Below, piece after piece: positions 42,840 to 53,855 of a DNA stretch of 64,000 bases. How positions within the stretch are numbered: position 1 is the stretch's first letter; the number at the start of each line of letters is the position of its first letter. The stretch lies in NCBI GenBank assembly GCA_026018925.1, contig JAKSZU010000018.1, forward strand, positions 8,648,320-8,712,319, in the 5' to 3' direction. The notes under the pieces were generated by a model. That model was not told the DNA's origin, searched no databases, and worked only from the letters and a program-made list of their open reading frames with translations. This DNA is from Tupaia tana (Eukaryota; Chordata; Mammalia; Scandentia; Tupaiidae). A program made the translations under genes and the position numbers.

Positions 42840-44845
42840 TGCATTGAATGGCCTTATTTGTATCGTATAAGATCATTCCATGTTTTGAGAGACTTGGAAA
42901 TTCCATTCAGCAGTTACATAGGAGGCTATGGGCCTTCTGAGGTCTCTGCTGCCTTTTTTTGCAAATGAGGAGGCAGGAATCTAGGGCCCCGACATGGTTT
43001 TAACATGAACGCCTTGGTCATGTCTCCCTATTCATGAATTAGAGTGTGTGCCTGTGTAAGGGGTGTCCATACAATGCCGTGGCCTCCTGAACTTGCTGCT
43101 GAGAGTCATAGCAGGAGGATTCCTTTGGGCGTCAACCACGCAGACCAGGGCCCATGGGAACCTTCTTCATCCTTCTACCTCCTACAGTCACTAAAGGATT
43201 TATTTCTTGAAAAACAGTTTGGCCGGAAAGCCACTGCATCTCAATTTGGGGTGCTGACTGCAAACAAGGCAGTCCTGCCTATGGCAATAATGGGGCTCAG
43301 GCAACACCTTTCCCTTAGTGGCTTTTCCCTAAAACAGGTGTGGAGAAATGGTGGTTTCCAGCCTCCTTGCTTTCAGATGGGGAAGCTGAGGCCCCAAGAC
43401 CAGCGCGGAGTGCCTCTAGGTCTTGCAGACTCGGAATCCTGGACTCCTGGCTCTTCGTTTTTCTTTCCTTCACTCACACCTCTTCCCTGCCCTTGGCCAC
43501 ATGTCCAGACTGCCAGGTTTGCTGTGGCACTTGGAGCTCTCAAGAAATACATCCCACATGTCTGCCCACTTGCTGAAATCAGCAATTAAAAAAGACCTTT
43601 TCAGTCTGCGTTTCAGTGCGCAAAGGAACTCATACACTACAATGCTTCTTTTTGGGGTGTTCTCTATGGGGGTTCAGAAAGGGGCTTGTATTCAAGGGCT
43701 TCCTCTTACCCTTATGTCCCAGCTATTCCGTGATCCCTGATATTTGTGCTGCCTCTTCTGACCCATGCAAGTGAGGAGAGGTAGCCAAGAGACATGAAAA
43801 GCACGGGATTACAGGGAAGCTACAAACCCCCCAGATTGGGAGTCTTCCTCTGCATGGAACCAGTGCATTTATTTTTTGACAGATTGAGTTAGATTTGTCT
43901 CCTATCCCTTGCTTCTTGACTTACTAGAGGCAAGTAAGCCCTGGCTTAGGCAGAACCTCTTTCTTAGAGACGCACCCATAAAATAGAAAGTAGGTCCAGG
44001 GAGGTTGGAGGTCGTTACATCCGTCCACTTCCTTCTCTGGTGTTGCCACCCCTCACATCCCGCCTGGGACAATTTGCATGAAAGGAAGTCTGAGAGGCAG
44101 GGACAGCCCCAGCCCTTGAAGTCGCAGGCCACAGAGACGGAAGATGAGCCAAAACCAGAATGATTATCATTCTGCTCTGGCCCCTGAAGTTCACCAGGGT
44201 TTCAGAACGGCCATATTCATCATCGTGACCTTATTTCTGCACAGGGAACTTCAGGATGTCATTAATCACAACTGGATCTTAGATTAAAAACAAATACATT
44301 GCTGGGTGACAAAACAGGGGTGTTGGCTCATTTGGGATGTGAGTTCTGGTTCAGGCCCCCACTCCACCCCAATATGCACCCCCATTTGCCAGGGAGAGAG
44401 AAGGAGGTGTAAAACTATGTTCCCCACTGAGAAGGGTTCTATGGCCAGCTTGACCTATCTTTCAGCCTATTGGCTGGAGGCAGAACCATGTTCGAGCCCC
44501 TGGGGCCTGCAGTTGAGGAACTGAGTATCAGGAGGAAGTGTCACTGCCCAGGTATCCAGGTGCAAGCTGAGGAGAAGCTGAGCCCACTATGAGGGGCTAA
44601 ACAGCCCTGCGTCTGATCCAGCTCCCATTCTATACTGGACTCTGATTTCAGTTCTTCCATGCGAACGCCAAGACAACTCGGGGGGGTCATAGTTCAACAC
44701 ACATTTGAGGCTAATCATTCGACATAGTGGCAGTCCCCATGGCCAACAGAAATGAAGGTTGCCTTCCACAAAGATTGGGCAAGAAAATAAAGGAAGATGA
44801 GAAACTAGCAAATATAAAACAGGAATTCTGAGCAAGCCACAGACA
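42840..44845. other. Mostly single-copy non-coding stretch
   Basis: A reverse MIR-like piece is likely at 43355-43445 ('agatggggaagctgaggccc'). The 181-codon plus frame at 43044-43589 passes through it and has no domain. Nothing else recognised. Confidence 0.4.
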
Positions 44846-44849
44846 AGGA

Positions 44850-44926
44850 GCTTTTATCTCCTTGAATTCTCATACTCCCAGGAGGGCCTATTTATTATTC
44901 CTATTTATCAGGTAGAGAAAGAGAGG
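44850..44926 (-). repeat. MIR-like element, part 1, split by a SINE
   Basis: 'ctccttgaattctcatactc', then 'gggcctatttattattccta' and 'tttatcaggtagagaaagag', give the left half of a reverse MIR. The right half resumes after the SINE. Confidence 0.62.
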
Positions 44927-45204
44927 TATGAGGCTGACCTCATAGCACAGCAGTTAAATGCTATGCTTTGGGAGCCAGATCCAATATGGCCAACTGCAGT
45001 TTGAATCCCAGCCCCAGGAGCTTGAGAAACACACTGGGAGTGTGTGCATGTGTGCCCCAAATACCTAAGGAAAGGACAAGTGGAGAAAAAGGATGTGGTA
45101 TAGCCATGCCCCAATGAGAAGAGGGTGTCATTATTTCTTTATTTCTCTCTCTCTCTGGTGCACACATGCCCTCCAGCAATAATAATAACTAAAAGGAGAC
45201 AGAG
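44927..45204 (+). mobile_element. Lineage SINE, long form, inside a MIR
   Basis: Head 'gaggctgacctcatagcaca', B-box-like 'agtttgaatccc', 'gtgtgtgcatgtgtgcccca' body, arm and a TAA-rich tail. Flanks agagaaagagagg (44914-44926) and agagaaagaaagg (45205-45217) match at 12 of 13 and sit within the MIR core. Confidence 0.85.
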
Positions 45205-45292
45205 AGAGAAAGAAAGGGACAGGGGGTGCAATGTCTTGCCCAAGGTTATACTGCTGCTAATAAGAGAGAATCTGGCTCCAAGGAGCCTGGTG
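45205..45292 (-). repeat. MIR-like element, part 2
   Basis: 'gtgcaatgtcttgcccaagg', then 'ttatactgctgctaataaga', continues the reverse MIR core (tgacttgcccaaggtcacac). Confidence 0.65.
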
Positions 45293-45599
45293 ATACAACT
45301 TTTGTGTATTATTTTGACTGCCCCAGGTGGCCAGCAGTACCTTGGGGATTTATTTCTCAGGACTGAGGTTTTCATCTGAAATTGATACACAGACTTGGCG
45401 GGCTCTGTTTTAGTGACTCTTAGAACTAGATTTCCTTCATCCAAGAGTTTTAGATAATTAATTCAGTTGTTTTCAGGGAGTGCAGCAATGTTGCTGGTTC
45501 TTCCTTGATTTTTAAATAATTCTATGCCTATTAAAGCAAAGCTTTCTGTCTTGGTTTTACTACAGAAATGTGGTTCCTCTGGAGTGGGTGATAGCGATT

Positions 45600-45778
45600 G
45601 GCAACTGGCACTGTGGAAGCATTATCTGGATTCACTTTCACAATAATCCTACCAGGATACTGCCATGATTCTCATTCCCATTGGACAGATGAGGAATGTG
45701 AGGCTCAGAACTGACTTTGCAAAACCATGCAGTTGGTGGCAAAAGACTCAGGATATGAACTTAGGATTCCTTCAAGCC
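45600..45778 (-). repeat. MIR-like element, reverse
   Basis: 'tttcacaataatcctaccag', 'tctcattcccattggacaga', 'tgaggaatgtgaggctcaga' and 'aggatatgaacttaggattc' give a nearly complete reverse MIR. Confidence 0.7.
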
Positions 45779-46289
45779 TATGTCCTCAATTCCCAGGTAG
45801 AAGAACCACTTCTTTCCCGCCATGGAGTGGGTACAGTTACTCTCAGTTCCAGTGTGCTTTCCAACCCAGTGCTGAGAAGCTCATGTCTACACTCTCTAGC
45901 CATGAAGGCATGGCGGGTGTCAAAGGGCCCCTCTAGTGGCCATTCGTTTTGGGGGAGGATTTATTGCTTGACCACAATGAAGATGATGGGCCAGAATTCA
46001 GGGACCCCAGTCCTTTAGAGAACAGAGAACACTGCCAGTAACTAAAAAGCCTGTAGAAAGTCCCACAAGCCAAGAGCCAAGGTAAGGGCACACTCTCACC
46101 CCCATTCCAGGGAGCCTAAGAATAAGCAAGGTAGCAGAGCACCCAACCTCATCCTCACCCAGGTTTGGTGAAGAGAAGCAATTTGCCATTTAGGAAGACG
46201 CCCAGGCCCTTGTCGCCCTGGCCTCATCATGAACACGTATCAGGTACATGGCTTGTGTGCTCCGTACCTGTGCTATTTCCTTAGGTCCT

Positions 46290-46395
46290 GACCTAACACT
46301 GCAGAAGTTAGTGCTCTTTTTAATCCTATCTGGCAGAAGGGAAGGTAGAGATGCACGAAGACCAAGTAGCTGGCCCGAAGTTCAGAGACTGAAGC
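46290..46395 (-). repeat. MIR-like fragment, reverse
   Basis: 'ttttaatcctatctggcaga', then 'agggaaggtagagatgcacg', is a weak reverse MIR match. Confidence 0.45.
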
Positions 46396-47015
46396 CACCT
46401 CTATATCTTCACAGATGACACCTGGCTTATCAGAGACACTGTCCTAAAGAGTCCCCCATTATCCAGATGGTTGGCTCTGCGTCATTTGTCCACTTGTCCA
46501 TTTGTGTGCCATCACACCTGCTACTTGCGCTAGAAGGACACGCACACGACGGCATGCAAAAAGTGTTCTTAGTTCTCCATTTGCCGAACTGTTCACTCCT
46601 TTTTCCTACCACACACACATACACAAATCTGCAAATCTCACACTCTTCCTGTGCCTCTCTGCGTCTTGATTCTGATCACTGAGTCTTGGGTAGGAACAAC
46701 CTAAGCCATTTCCAAGTTGGTGAATCTGACTGCCAAGTCAGCAAGACCCTCTGGAGCTCTGTTTTCATGGTGAGCAGGGTGGCCCACCACATTCATGAAG
46801 GCAGCTGCTTTGTCAATGCGGATCCTCATGGACTGAAGTTCTATACTGATCCACAATGATCTGTAACTCAGCAAAATCAACTTGGATTGCTTTAGGCTTC
46901 TGATCTGTTGAGGCTCTCCTGGTCTATCCTGACTGCATTGCATTATGTGGAGAATGGATTATTACGTAGGGGGACCTCACAGTCCAGTAGTAGAGACAGA
47001 CTGGAAAATCATTAT
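46396..47015. other. Single-copy stretch; weak pseudogene suspicion
   Basis: A minus-strand frame of 80 codons at 46701-46943 has a balanced, protein-like composition and no repeat inside it. I do not recognise the protein, and no second exon or poly(A) signal supports a gene. It might be an old processed copy or chance. Confidence 0.2.
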
Positions 47016-47019
47016 ATAA

Positions 47020-47312
47020 TAGGAGCTCACTCATTCAACACCTGTTTACTGAGAGTCACCATGTGCTCACTCCACACTCTGCTCTAATCCATGAATGTGC
47101 ACGTCTTCTTGGCATAGAAAGGGAGACGTATGCCCTGGCTATGATACCCTGTGGACATTTGCATCTCCCCATTCCTAGGAGCATTACTAGTTTGCACCTT
47201 TCTCTAGCAAGACAGGCAGCAGGATCTTGTTCAGTGCTGCACCTGCTAAGCCCAATATCCTGTTTCTCACATAGTACCTCCTCATTAAATGTAGATTGAA
47301 TGACCTAATTTA
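47020..47312 (+). repeat. Ancient L2-type fragments
   Basis: 'cattcaacacctgtttactg' begins like 'cattcattcaacaaatattt actgagca', and the segment ends with 'acatagtacctcctcattaa', then 'atgtagattgaatgacc', which matches the L2 3' end. They may be one or two elements. Confidence 0.5.
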
Positions 47313-48331
47313 GCAATGAATCCACGCAGTCCTAGCACCACTTCACCTCCCCTTTCCTTAATGTCCCAGGATGAAGAATCTGGTTGGATTTGGAAACATC
47401 GTACTTACATACCTGATAAGAGTGCAGCATCGTAGGTGAGAGGAAGAAGATCTCCTTGATATTATGCATATAGCTACCTCTGGAAAGAAAATCCCAGTTT
47501 AATTGTTCCATACAGCACCATGTTACTTTTCTTTTTTTCTTTCTATTGCCAACCTCTTTCTTTCCATCTAACTTTTCCATTGTGGCCAGAGAGCTTCTCA
47601 TTGTCCTGTTTGAGACTGACCGCACTGCTCTGATAGCCCTTAGATCTCATCAATTTAAAACTTGTATTCCAGGCTTATTACCTCAGTGTCTCTGAGCTAA
47701 CAGGTCAAGATTGGGAACTCAGATGAAAATGAGAAGAGAGAGGGCTCTGAGAACTCAGTCATGGCCATGACCAAGTGCTAGAAAGTGATCATCTATGGGC
47801 AGAAGAGTAATATTCAGACTTACAGTACTGTCTTTACTCCATAACTTCTTTCTCAGCATCTCACACTTGATGAATTTAGATTGAACAGGGGGAAACACAC
47901 CTTTATTCAGTTGACAAATGGAGATAATGGGTCTTGAAACATAATAATGATTTCCATTTATGGGATAACCATGCATTCCTAGATATTTTGAATGTATTAT
48001 TCCCCATGGCAGATGAGGAAGTACAGAGAGGTATAATGGTACACTGACTTGATCTTCAAATCAGTCTTTTCATTTTTTCTAAGAGTTTCCTGAAGAGTTT
48101 TATTCAGTAGAAGATCAAGGATTAGTCATAGGCAAGTTTTGGTTCCCACAGCTTCCCTTCCTCAAAGTTTGCTCTTTGACTCTGCAAGTCCTTTAATATC
48201 TCCTGAGAGTTTGGTACTGAATTAAAATTTGGGAAGCATGAGGTGGAAGGAACTGGTATTTGGAAGTACAAGGAACTGATACTTGGTACAAGAAAGATAG
48301 TGGCCTCTGTCTTTAAGACGTGAAGCATCAT
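47313..48331. other. Single-copy non-coding stretch
   Basis: No gene or assignable repeat. 48000-48050 has 'ccccatggcagatgaggaag', possibly a reverse MIR core fragment. Confidence 0.45.
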
Positions 48332-48332
48332 G

Positions 48333-48580
48333 GGCCAGCTGGTGTTATGGTGGTTTTGGTGGCTAGATCGCCCATGGCCCACTGCATGGTTCAAGTCTCA
48401 GACCCTGTGGCTTGAAACACACACTGGGTGCGTGTGTATGTATGCCCAGAATGCCTAAAGGAGAAGGAATTGTGGCACGGCCATGCTCCATGGCGGTAGG
48501 GAGTGGGCAGTGCTTTCTCACTTTCCATATCTTTTTCTCTCTCTGGCAAGTACCTTCTAACAAAAACAAATAAGTACATA
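48333..48580 (+). mobile_element. Lineage SINE, long form, old
   Basis: Head 'ggccagctggtgttatggtg', B-box-like 'ggttcaagtctcag', 'gtgcgtgtgtatgtatgccc' body, short arm, tail of AAATAAGT type. Confidence 0.82.
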
Positions 48581-48769
48581 AAAGGAGAACAGATCCATGG
48601 GAAGCTGAGGGAGGAGGAGTAAATTTCTTAGAGCTTAGACATTTGAATCAGAAAGACACGCTTGCTGTGGCTTGGAGTGTTTGCAGAGGTCTTCTAGAGA
48701 AAGACGTGCTTTTACTCCTGCTGTGTAACTCAGTGAGGGTAACTTTGGTGAGTAGAAACAGTTGGGTTT

Positions 48770-48905
48770 TTTGGGGGTTCAAATCCTGACTCTGCTACAT
48801 ATCCATGGGAAACTTTGAGTGAGTTATTCAATGCTGTTAATAGAAAGGACATGGATTAAAATGCTTAGTTACAATATCAGTTAAATAAAAGAACATAAAC
48901 AAAGT
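48770..48905 (+). repeat. MIR-like fragment
   Basis: 'caaatcctgactctgctaca', then 'aactttgagtgagttattca', matches the MIR 5' and core region. Confidence 0.58.
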
Positions 48906-49049
48906 ATTCAGCATGGACTCTGAGACCATTATGATTTTCAAGGGCAAGTTCTTAATGCCTTTGCTGTTAGCCAAATCACCTGAGTTTTTCAAGTCCTAGC
49001 GATTTCTCTGTTCTTTTTCCCTCCAGACTGAGGCAGAAGACCTGTTTTT

Positions 49050-49063
49050 TTTTTTCCTTTTTT

Positions 49064-49136
<73 letters not shown>

Positions 49137-49365
49137 ATAGGGCTTGCCAGAAAGACCAAGAGAGACAGAGAGACAGAAAGCAAGAAATCACCCTCCCAGA
49201 GGGTATGGCCACATCGCAATCCCTTCTGCTCCATTCTCCTCTCAGGATCTTGGGCACGCATGCACACGCACCCGGCGTGAGTTTAAGCCACCGAATCTGG
49301 AACTCAAACCGTGCTCAACTACATGGGAGTCCAGCAACATAGCCATTACGTCAACTGCTGGTCCC
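49050..49365 (-). mobile_element. Young lineage SINE with a 64-nt homopolymer tail
   Basis: The T-run at 49070-49133 (64 T) is the A-tail. 'gctatagggcttgccagaaa', arm, body 'cacgcatgcacacgcacccg' and 'actgctggtccc' head end follow. An exact 15-bp duplication, agaagacctgttttt, lies at 49035-49049 and 49366-49380. A very long pure tail marks a recent insertion, though assembly error in homopolymers is possible. Confidence 0.93.
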
Positions 49366-49595
49366 AGAAGACCTGTTTTTAAGACGTAACTCTGTTTGTT
49401 AAGATGTGCTCTCCCCTCTCAAAGCTTCCACTTCTTTTTCTTTCCCATGGACATGAGGCGTTACCATCCCTGGATCTTTTCCTGCAGTTCTCCCCTCTGG
49501 TCTTCTCCATCCACGGATTTGGGAGATTTGTCTATTTGGCCTCCTGGTGGGCTCTTTTAACCCACGAAGAGCTTAGACCTGGGCTTACCATTCTA

Positions 49596-49645
49596 GGCTG
49601 AAAAACACACTGGGTGCATGTGTTTGTACACCCCAAATCTTGGGC
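49596..49645 (+). mobile_element. Fragment of lineage SINE body
   Basis: 'gaaaaacacactgggtgcat', then 'gtgtttgtacaccccaaatc', is the central body only. Confidence 0.55.
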
Positions 49646-49789
49646 ACCAATATACAGGCACCAACACCAAACCTTCAGAATATCAGAATTGAGAAGCCTG
49701 GGACCACCTAGAAAGGACACTTTAAACCAGGCTGCATCAAAATGACATCCTCTGAGATGTGTTTTGCTAACCAGAAATGGAGCTGCCAG

Positions 49790-49895
49790 GAAGGAAAATG
49801 CATCTTATGGAAAAAACTGCATAGATTTCAAAATGATTTCACCAACATAAACTCATTAACTTCCTACAAAAATCTAAAGTCCTATGTGCTGCTAG
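49790..49895 (+). mobile_element. Mariner-like MITE, copy 3
   Basis: 'aaaatgcatcttatggaaaa', 'ctgcatagatttcaaaatga' and 'tttcaccaacataaactcat' align with the copy at 25.2 kb in the same orientation. Left end eroded. Confidence 0.6.
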
Positions 49896-50325
49896 AGAGA
49901 AAGGGTAGACTTGACTGACAACAGAGTCCCCTGAAGTTCCAAGTTCATCATCAGAGAACATTAGAGCTCAAGAGACACCCTCCTTCCCCTCCACACACAG
50001 ACACAGAACAGCTGGTCTAAAAACTTGGTTTAGAAAGTAGCGTAGACACTTTGACTAAGATTGGCATGAGGAAGACAGAAAACGGAATAAAGAGAGAGAG
50101 GCCCCTGGGCCCTACAAGGGGAAATGTATTGGCATGAAGGCACAAAGCTGAATTTCAGAACTGCACTGCCTGAATTCCATTCCCTAGCATGGACATTTCT
50201 AACCCATGCTCCAAATGCTCCTGGATTTTTAGGGGAGAACATGAAAAGAGTTAATGTCTTCCTTTAGGAAAGTCCAGAGATGGAAACTGAGTGGTACTAA
50301 GTGCCATGTTAGCGTTTCTAACTAC

Positions 50326-50455
50326 ATAAGGAGACTTCAAAAATTATGGGAAAAGTGGAATTAAAGTATGAGTTTATTCTGGTGCAAAAAAAAAAAAAAA
50401 AAAAAAAAAAAAGATGGAAATCTATGCATGGCTTCCTCCGAATGCCCACTTCCAT
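50326..50455 (-). mobile_element. Mariner-like MITE, copy 4
   Basis: 'ggagacttcaaaaattatgg', then 'ggaattaaagtatgagttta' and 'ttctggtgc', a 28-nt A-run (50386-50413) and 'gatggaaatctatgcatggc', align with copy 1 and, inverted, with copies 2 and 3. The internal A-run has expanded. Confidence 0.65.
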
Positions 50456-50504
50456 ACACTGTTGGAGCCGTCTAGTATGTAGCCAGTCCCCATCCTTATC
50501 TTGA

Positions 50505-50592
50505 TAGTCCTCACAGAATTTTTTTCCAGCTTACAGACTAAGAAGACTAAGGTGAGGAAGCTGCAATGACTCACCCAAAGGTCTTGGGTGTG
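50505..50592 (-). repeat. MIR-like fragment, reverse
   Basis: 'cagactaagaagactaaggt', then 'gaggaagctgcaatgactca' and 'cccaaaggtcttgggtgtga', is a diverged reverse MIR core. Confidence 0.45.
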
Positions 50593-51175
50593 AGTTTGTG
50601 CTTATTAGTCCATTCCCTAATCCCTCTGCATACACCAGAATTGGAAGCTTAGTGGGAGGCAGAGTCTACCCCGCTGGCTCCTTATCCTCGGGGCCAGGTC
50701 TGTTCCTGGCTCACGGCGAAGGCCTGGTAAACGTGAGCTCGGTGACTTGCGTTAACACTCGGTTTCACTGTGAGAATACAGAAATACCAGCCACGTCCTA
50801 TGGGCGAAATGGCCGCCTCTGAACTCCTGTTCTTTTTCTTTGACACGAGCTGCAGGATAAATGTGAATCTGATTTTGCTATTCATTATTCAGTTTGAAAC
50901 ATACATTATGAGAGAGCAAGACATCACTTCTACATTCTTCAGAAATTGTCACAACTGTTTCTCCCCCTCTTCAGTACTAGTCACCCACCAGCCTGCAGAG
51001 AATGTTAGCCCTCTGATATCTGTGAAAGTATCCCCCTCTAGGGCCAAGGCTGTGCCTTCTCTCCATTGGAGTGGCTGTGGGTGATGCAGTCATGGAATCT
51101 TTTCCTGGACACCGGGGAGAGCAGCCTGAAGCAGGGCAGACTACTTCAGAGGGAGAGTGAGGCACTCGGTCCCAT
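50593..51175. other. Single-copy non-coding stretch
   Basis: CpG-retaining words occur at 50690-50830 ('ctcacggcgaaggcctggta', 'cctatgggcgaaatggccgc'), possibly constrained. No gene seen. Confidence 0.4.
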
Positions 51176-51179
51176 TTTA

Positions 51180-51400
51180 CAGCCCACTGCTCTGGGCTGG
51201 GCACCTTCCTATCACTCCCTCGCTTGCATTCTCTGCACCTGCAGCTGGGAGTCAGATCCCTTTCTCACACCTTGGTGCCTTGGCATGTGCTGTGCCCTCT
51301 GCCTGGGGCACCCTTCCCTATGTGTTGCATGAATAGATATGCTGTCCGCCCGAGGACCTTCACCTAACAAATTTTGTCTTAAGGATTTCCCGCCCAGGTC
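51180..51400 (+). repeat. L2-like segment
   Basis: 'tgccttggcatgtgctgtgc', then 'cctctgcctggggcaccctt', matches the L2 phrase 'tttgcacatgctgttccctc tgcctggaacaccctt'. Confidence 0.6.
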
Positions 51401-51504
51401 CAGAGCATTTAGTCAAAAAAATGTCCCTAAATATTTCTGTCCCAAGTCTCATGTCCCTGGTCTACATTTTCTATTGCTTTAGGCACAGAGCCCGGAGGTC
51501 TGTT

Positions 51505-51690
51505 TTGGAAAGAGTGTAGGCTGTATCTGAGAGAACATGGGTTCTAGAATGTGAACGAGCTCGGTTCTGTTACTTACTGGTTGTGTGGTCCTAGCTAATG
51601 AGCTCAACCCTTCAAGCCTCAGATGCCTTATCTGCAAAATCCCCCATCCTGCATGGTTGTCATGACAATGGCGTCAAACAAGGCTGCGAA
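51505..51690 (+). repeat. MIR-like element
   Basis: 'gttctgttacttactggttg', 'tgtggtcctagctaatgagc', 'tcaacccttcaagcctcaga' and 'tgccttatctgcaaaatccc' give a nearly complete MIR. Confidence 0.72.
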
Positions 51691-52265
51691 GCTCAGGCCA
51701 CAGTGAGCAGTACATACAAGGGGCTCTCCAGTGTCAGTCCTCCTGCCTCGCCATTCTGCCCTCTGTGTGCTTCCTGAGAGTTGAGGGGAGAGAAGGAAGA
51801 TGGGGGTCTGGCTTATCTCTAAAGAGGCATCTTCTCCTGGGAGGAGAAAGTGCTACCTCCAGCATTTGTATGGGCTGCTTCTGGCAAGCCAACCCAGAAT
51901 GGCTCCCAAAAAGTCCACAGGATCAGCTTAAGACAGGGAGTCTCCCCTGACCCTTCCACTGCCAGGAGAGACTGAGTTAGTCCAGTTCTTTCAGCACCCC
52001 CTGCAGGACTCGGTGCCGAGTAATTAATGAGAGTGTCAAAGAAATTGTCTTTCAGACCATGCCCTGTCTCATTGCCCAGTGTCCTGTGGGAATCTCTTTC
52101 TGTGACTCTGTCACTCTGCGATCCCTGAGCTCTCCTGCAGCCAGCTTGGGCAGGTGGGGCTGGCCATCCTTCAGGGGCCCCTGACTGCCTCCTTGCTGTC
52201 TCCTCGATAAAGATATCTTCCTTCCAAGATAGGGGCAAGGGTTATGTGAGTGAAGAGACAGCCAT
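51691..52265. other. Single-copy non-coding stretch
   Basis: No repeat assigned. A 139-codon minus frame at 51819-52238 has no domain. Confidence 0.45.
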
Positions 52266-52267
52266 TC

Positions 52268-52375
52268 ATCCACTCATTTCCTGACTCAGTGTTTGCTGAG
52301 CACCTACTCTGTGCAAGGTCCTATTCTAAGCCTCAATCCAAGGCAGAAAAGTGAGAGCCACAGTACCACCTGTCC
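52268..52375 (+). repeat. Ancient L2-type fragment
   Basis: 'cagtgtttgctgagcaccta', then 'ctctgtgcaaggtcctattc' and 'taagcctcaatcc', matches 'ttactgagcacctactatgt gccaggcactgttctaggc'. Confidence 0.6.
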
Positions 52376-52629
52376 TGCCCAGCTCGGCCCCCTAACCTGC
52401 TTAAGGGCAGCCTGCTCCCCTCACCCCTCTGCTCCTCACCTCTACCGTGGCTCTTAGCACAAACCCCTTCCCTCTCCCCTGGATCCTTAGAACAGCTTTC
52501 TCACCCTTTTCCCAAATCCACACACCAAACTGTTGCTTGAGTCGTCTTTCTAGAACATCCTCTGGTCATGTCAATCATAGGCATGCTGTTTCCCACCTGG
52601 TCTTAATCATCTTCTTTAAAAGCATGTGT

Positions 52630-52668
<39 letters not shown>
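52630..52668. repeat. (GT)n microsatellite 1
   Basis: About 19 uninterrupted GT units after 'gcatgtgtg'. Confidence 0.95.
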
Positions 52669-52671
<3 letters not shown>

Positions 52672-52732
52672 CTGGCTTTTCCCCAAACAGTAACATCTAT
52701 GAAGTTACAAATTGGTGCCAACTCACATATTA

Positions 52733-52737
<5 letters not shown>

Positions 52738-52771
<34 letters not shown>
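52738..52771. repeat. (GT)n microsatellite 2
   Basis: About 16-17 GT units, 69 bp after the first array. A 250-codon plus frame at 52447-53199 spans both arrays and a SINE fragment, which explains its length; it is not coding. Confidence 0.95.
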
Positions 52772-52772
<1 letters not shown>

Positions 52773-53072
52773 TAAGGCAGGGATTTGCGAGCACTATAGG
52801 GAGCAGCACCTGAGGAGAAAGGAAGGCTGCAGGACAAGACAGCGAGTGTGGCCAGACTCCGCACCAGGATGTCCATCTGTGCCCGCTCAGATTCGGCGGT
52901 GGAGGACCCTCATCTCCTCCGGCCTGGGAAATCGAACATGGGCTTCTTTTATGTGCTGTTCTGACACTGCTCACAAACAGAACAACCTCCGAAACACGGA
53001 TTTAGAAGAAAAGATTCTGCTTGGAGTTGTAGATAATGTTTTTAAATCCATATTCGTATTTACATTTTTAGT

Positions 53073-53140
53073 CTTTTTTTTTTTTTTTAAAGTTTGCTAC
53101 AAGGTGCGTGCACTTACCATAGAAAGAGAGAGAAAAATGT
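53073..53140 (-). mobile_element. 3' fragment of lineage SINE, reverse
   Basis: T-run, then 'gtttgctacaaggtgcgtgc' and 'acttaccatagaaagagag', is the tail-end of a reverse copy; head and body are absent. Confidence 0.6.
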
Positions 53141-53267
53141 ACGAATGTGTTTTTAAAGATCTCTGTAACAGGAAGAACATTTGCCCATGCGACCTGTGAC
53201 TATCAGGCACCGATAGTTCTGCCTGCTGCAAACTCACCAGTCTACACCACGTGGGAAGGTGGTCAGC

Positions 53268-53420
53268 CCTCATGCACTCTTTACTGAGCACCTACTATGT
53301 GCCACGAAGGATTTTCATGTTAGGCATGCAATTTAAAAATGTCAACATCTCTGCTCTTACAGAGTTTCAACTCCAGAAAAACAGACTACAGAAAAGTAAG
53401 ATACATGAGTCGAGTGACTT
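53268..53420 (+). repeat. Ancient L2-type fragment
   Basis: 'ctttactgagcacctactat', then 'gtgccacgaaggattttcat' and 'tctgctcttacagagtttca', matches the same ancient family as 52.3 and 54.8 kb. Confidence 0.62.
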
Positions 53421-53662
53421 CATCCATCACTTGTTAGTTGATAAAGGCATTGGGGAAAACAAACAAACAAAGGAAGCAGGAAACAAAGCAAGTGCGGTAA
53501 GCTGGCCTCTGCCTTTCCTTCCAGCCAGCCTCACTCCCTCTTAGCAAGGTTCTCCACAGACAGTTCCAAGCTGGACCACAAACCCTGCCTCCATCCGGGT
53601 GGCTTTCTCTACCCTGCCCACATGCAGGGCTGGCTGAGTCACCTCTATCCTTTGAAATTCAT

Positions 53663-53846
53663 AGGTGTGTATAGCCAGCAGATGGCATGGTGATTAAAAT
53701 GCTGGACACTCCCACATGGCCAACCACAGTTCAAGCCCCGGACCTGGTGGCTTGCTTTCTCACTTTCCTTCTCTCTCTCAACATGTCTTTCTCTGGTCAA
53801 ATTAAAATAAATGAATGAATAAATAAAAATAAGTAATTTAAAAAAA
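53663..53846 (+). mobile_element. Lineage SINE, short form
   Basis: Head 'tagccagcagatggcatggt', B-box-like 'agttcaagcccc', 'ggacctggtggcttgctttc' direct junction with no central body, AAT-rich tail. Duplicated flanks gaaattcat at 53654-53662 and 53847-53855. Confidence 0.88.
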
Positions 53847-53855
53847 GAAATTCAT

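Noticed and set aside
43044-43589. 181-codon plus-strand open frame
   Set aside because: Reads through a likely reverse MIR and has no domain.
52447-53199. 250-codon plus-strand open frame
   Set aside because: Spans two (GT)n arrays and a SINE fragment; dinucleotide repeats lack stops in some frames, so openness is expected.
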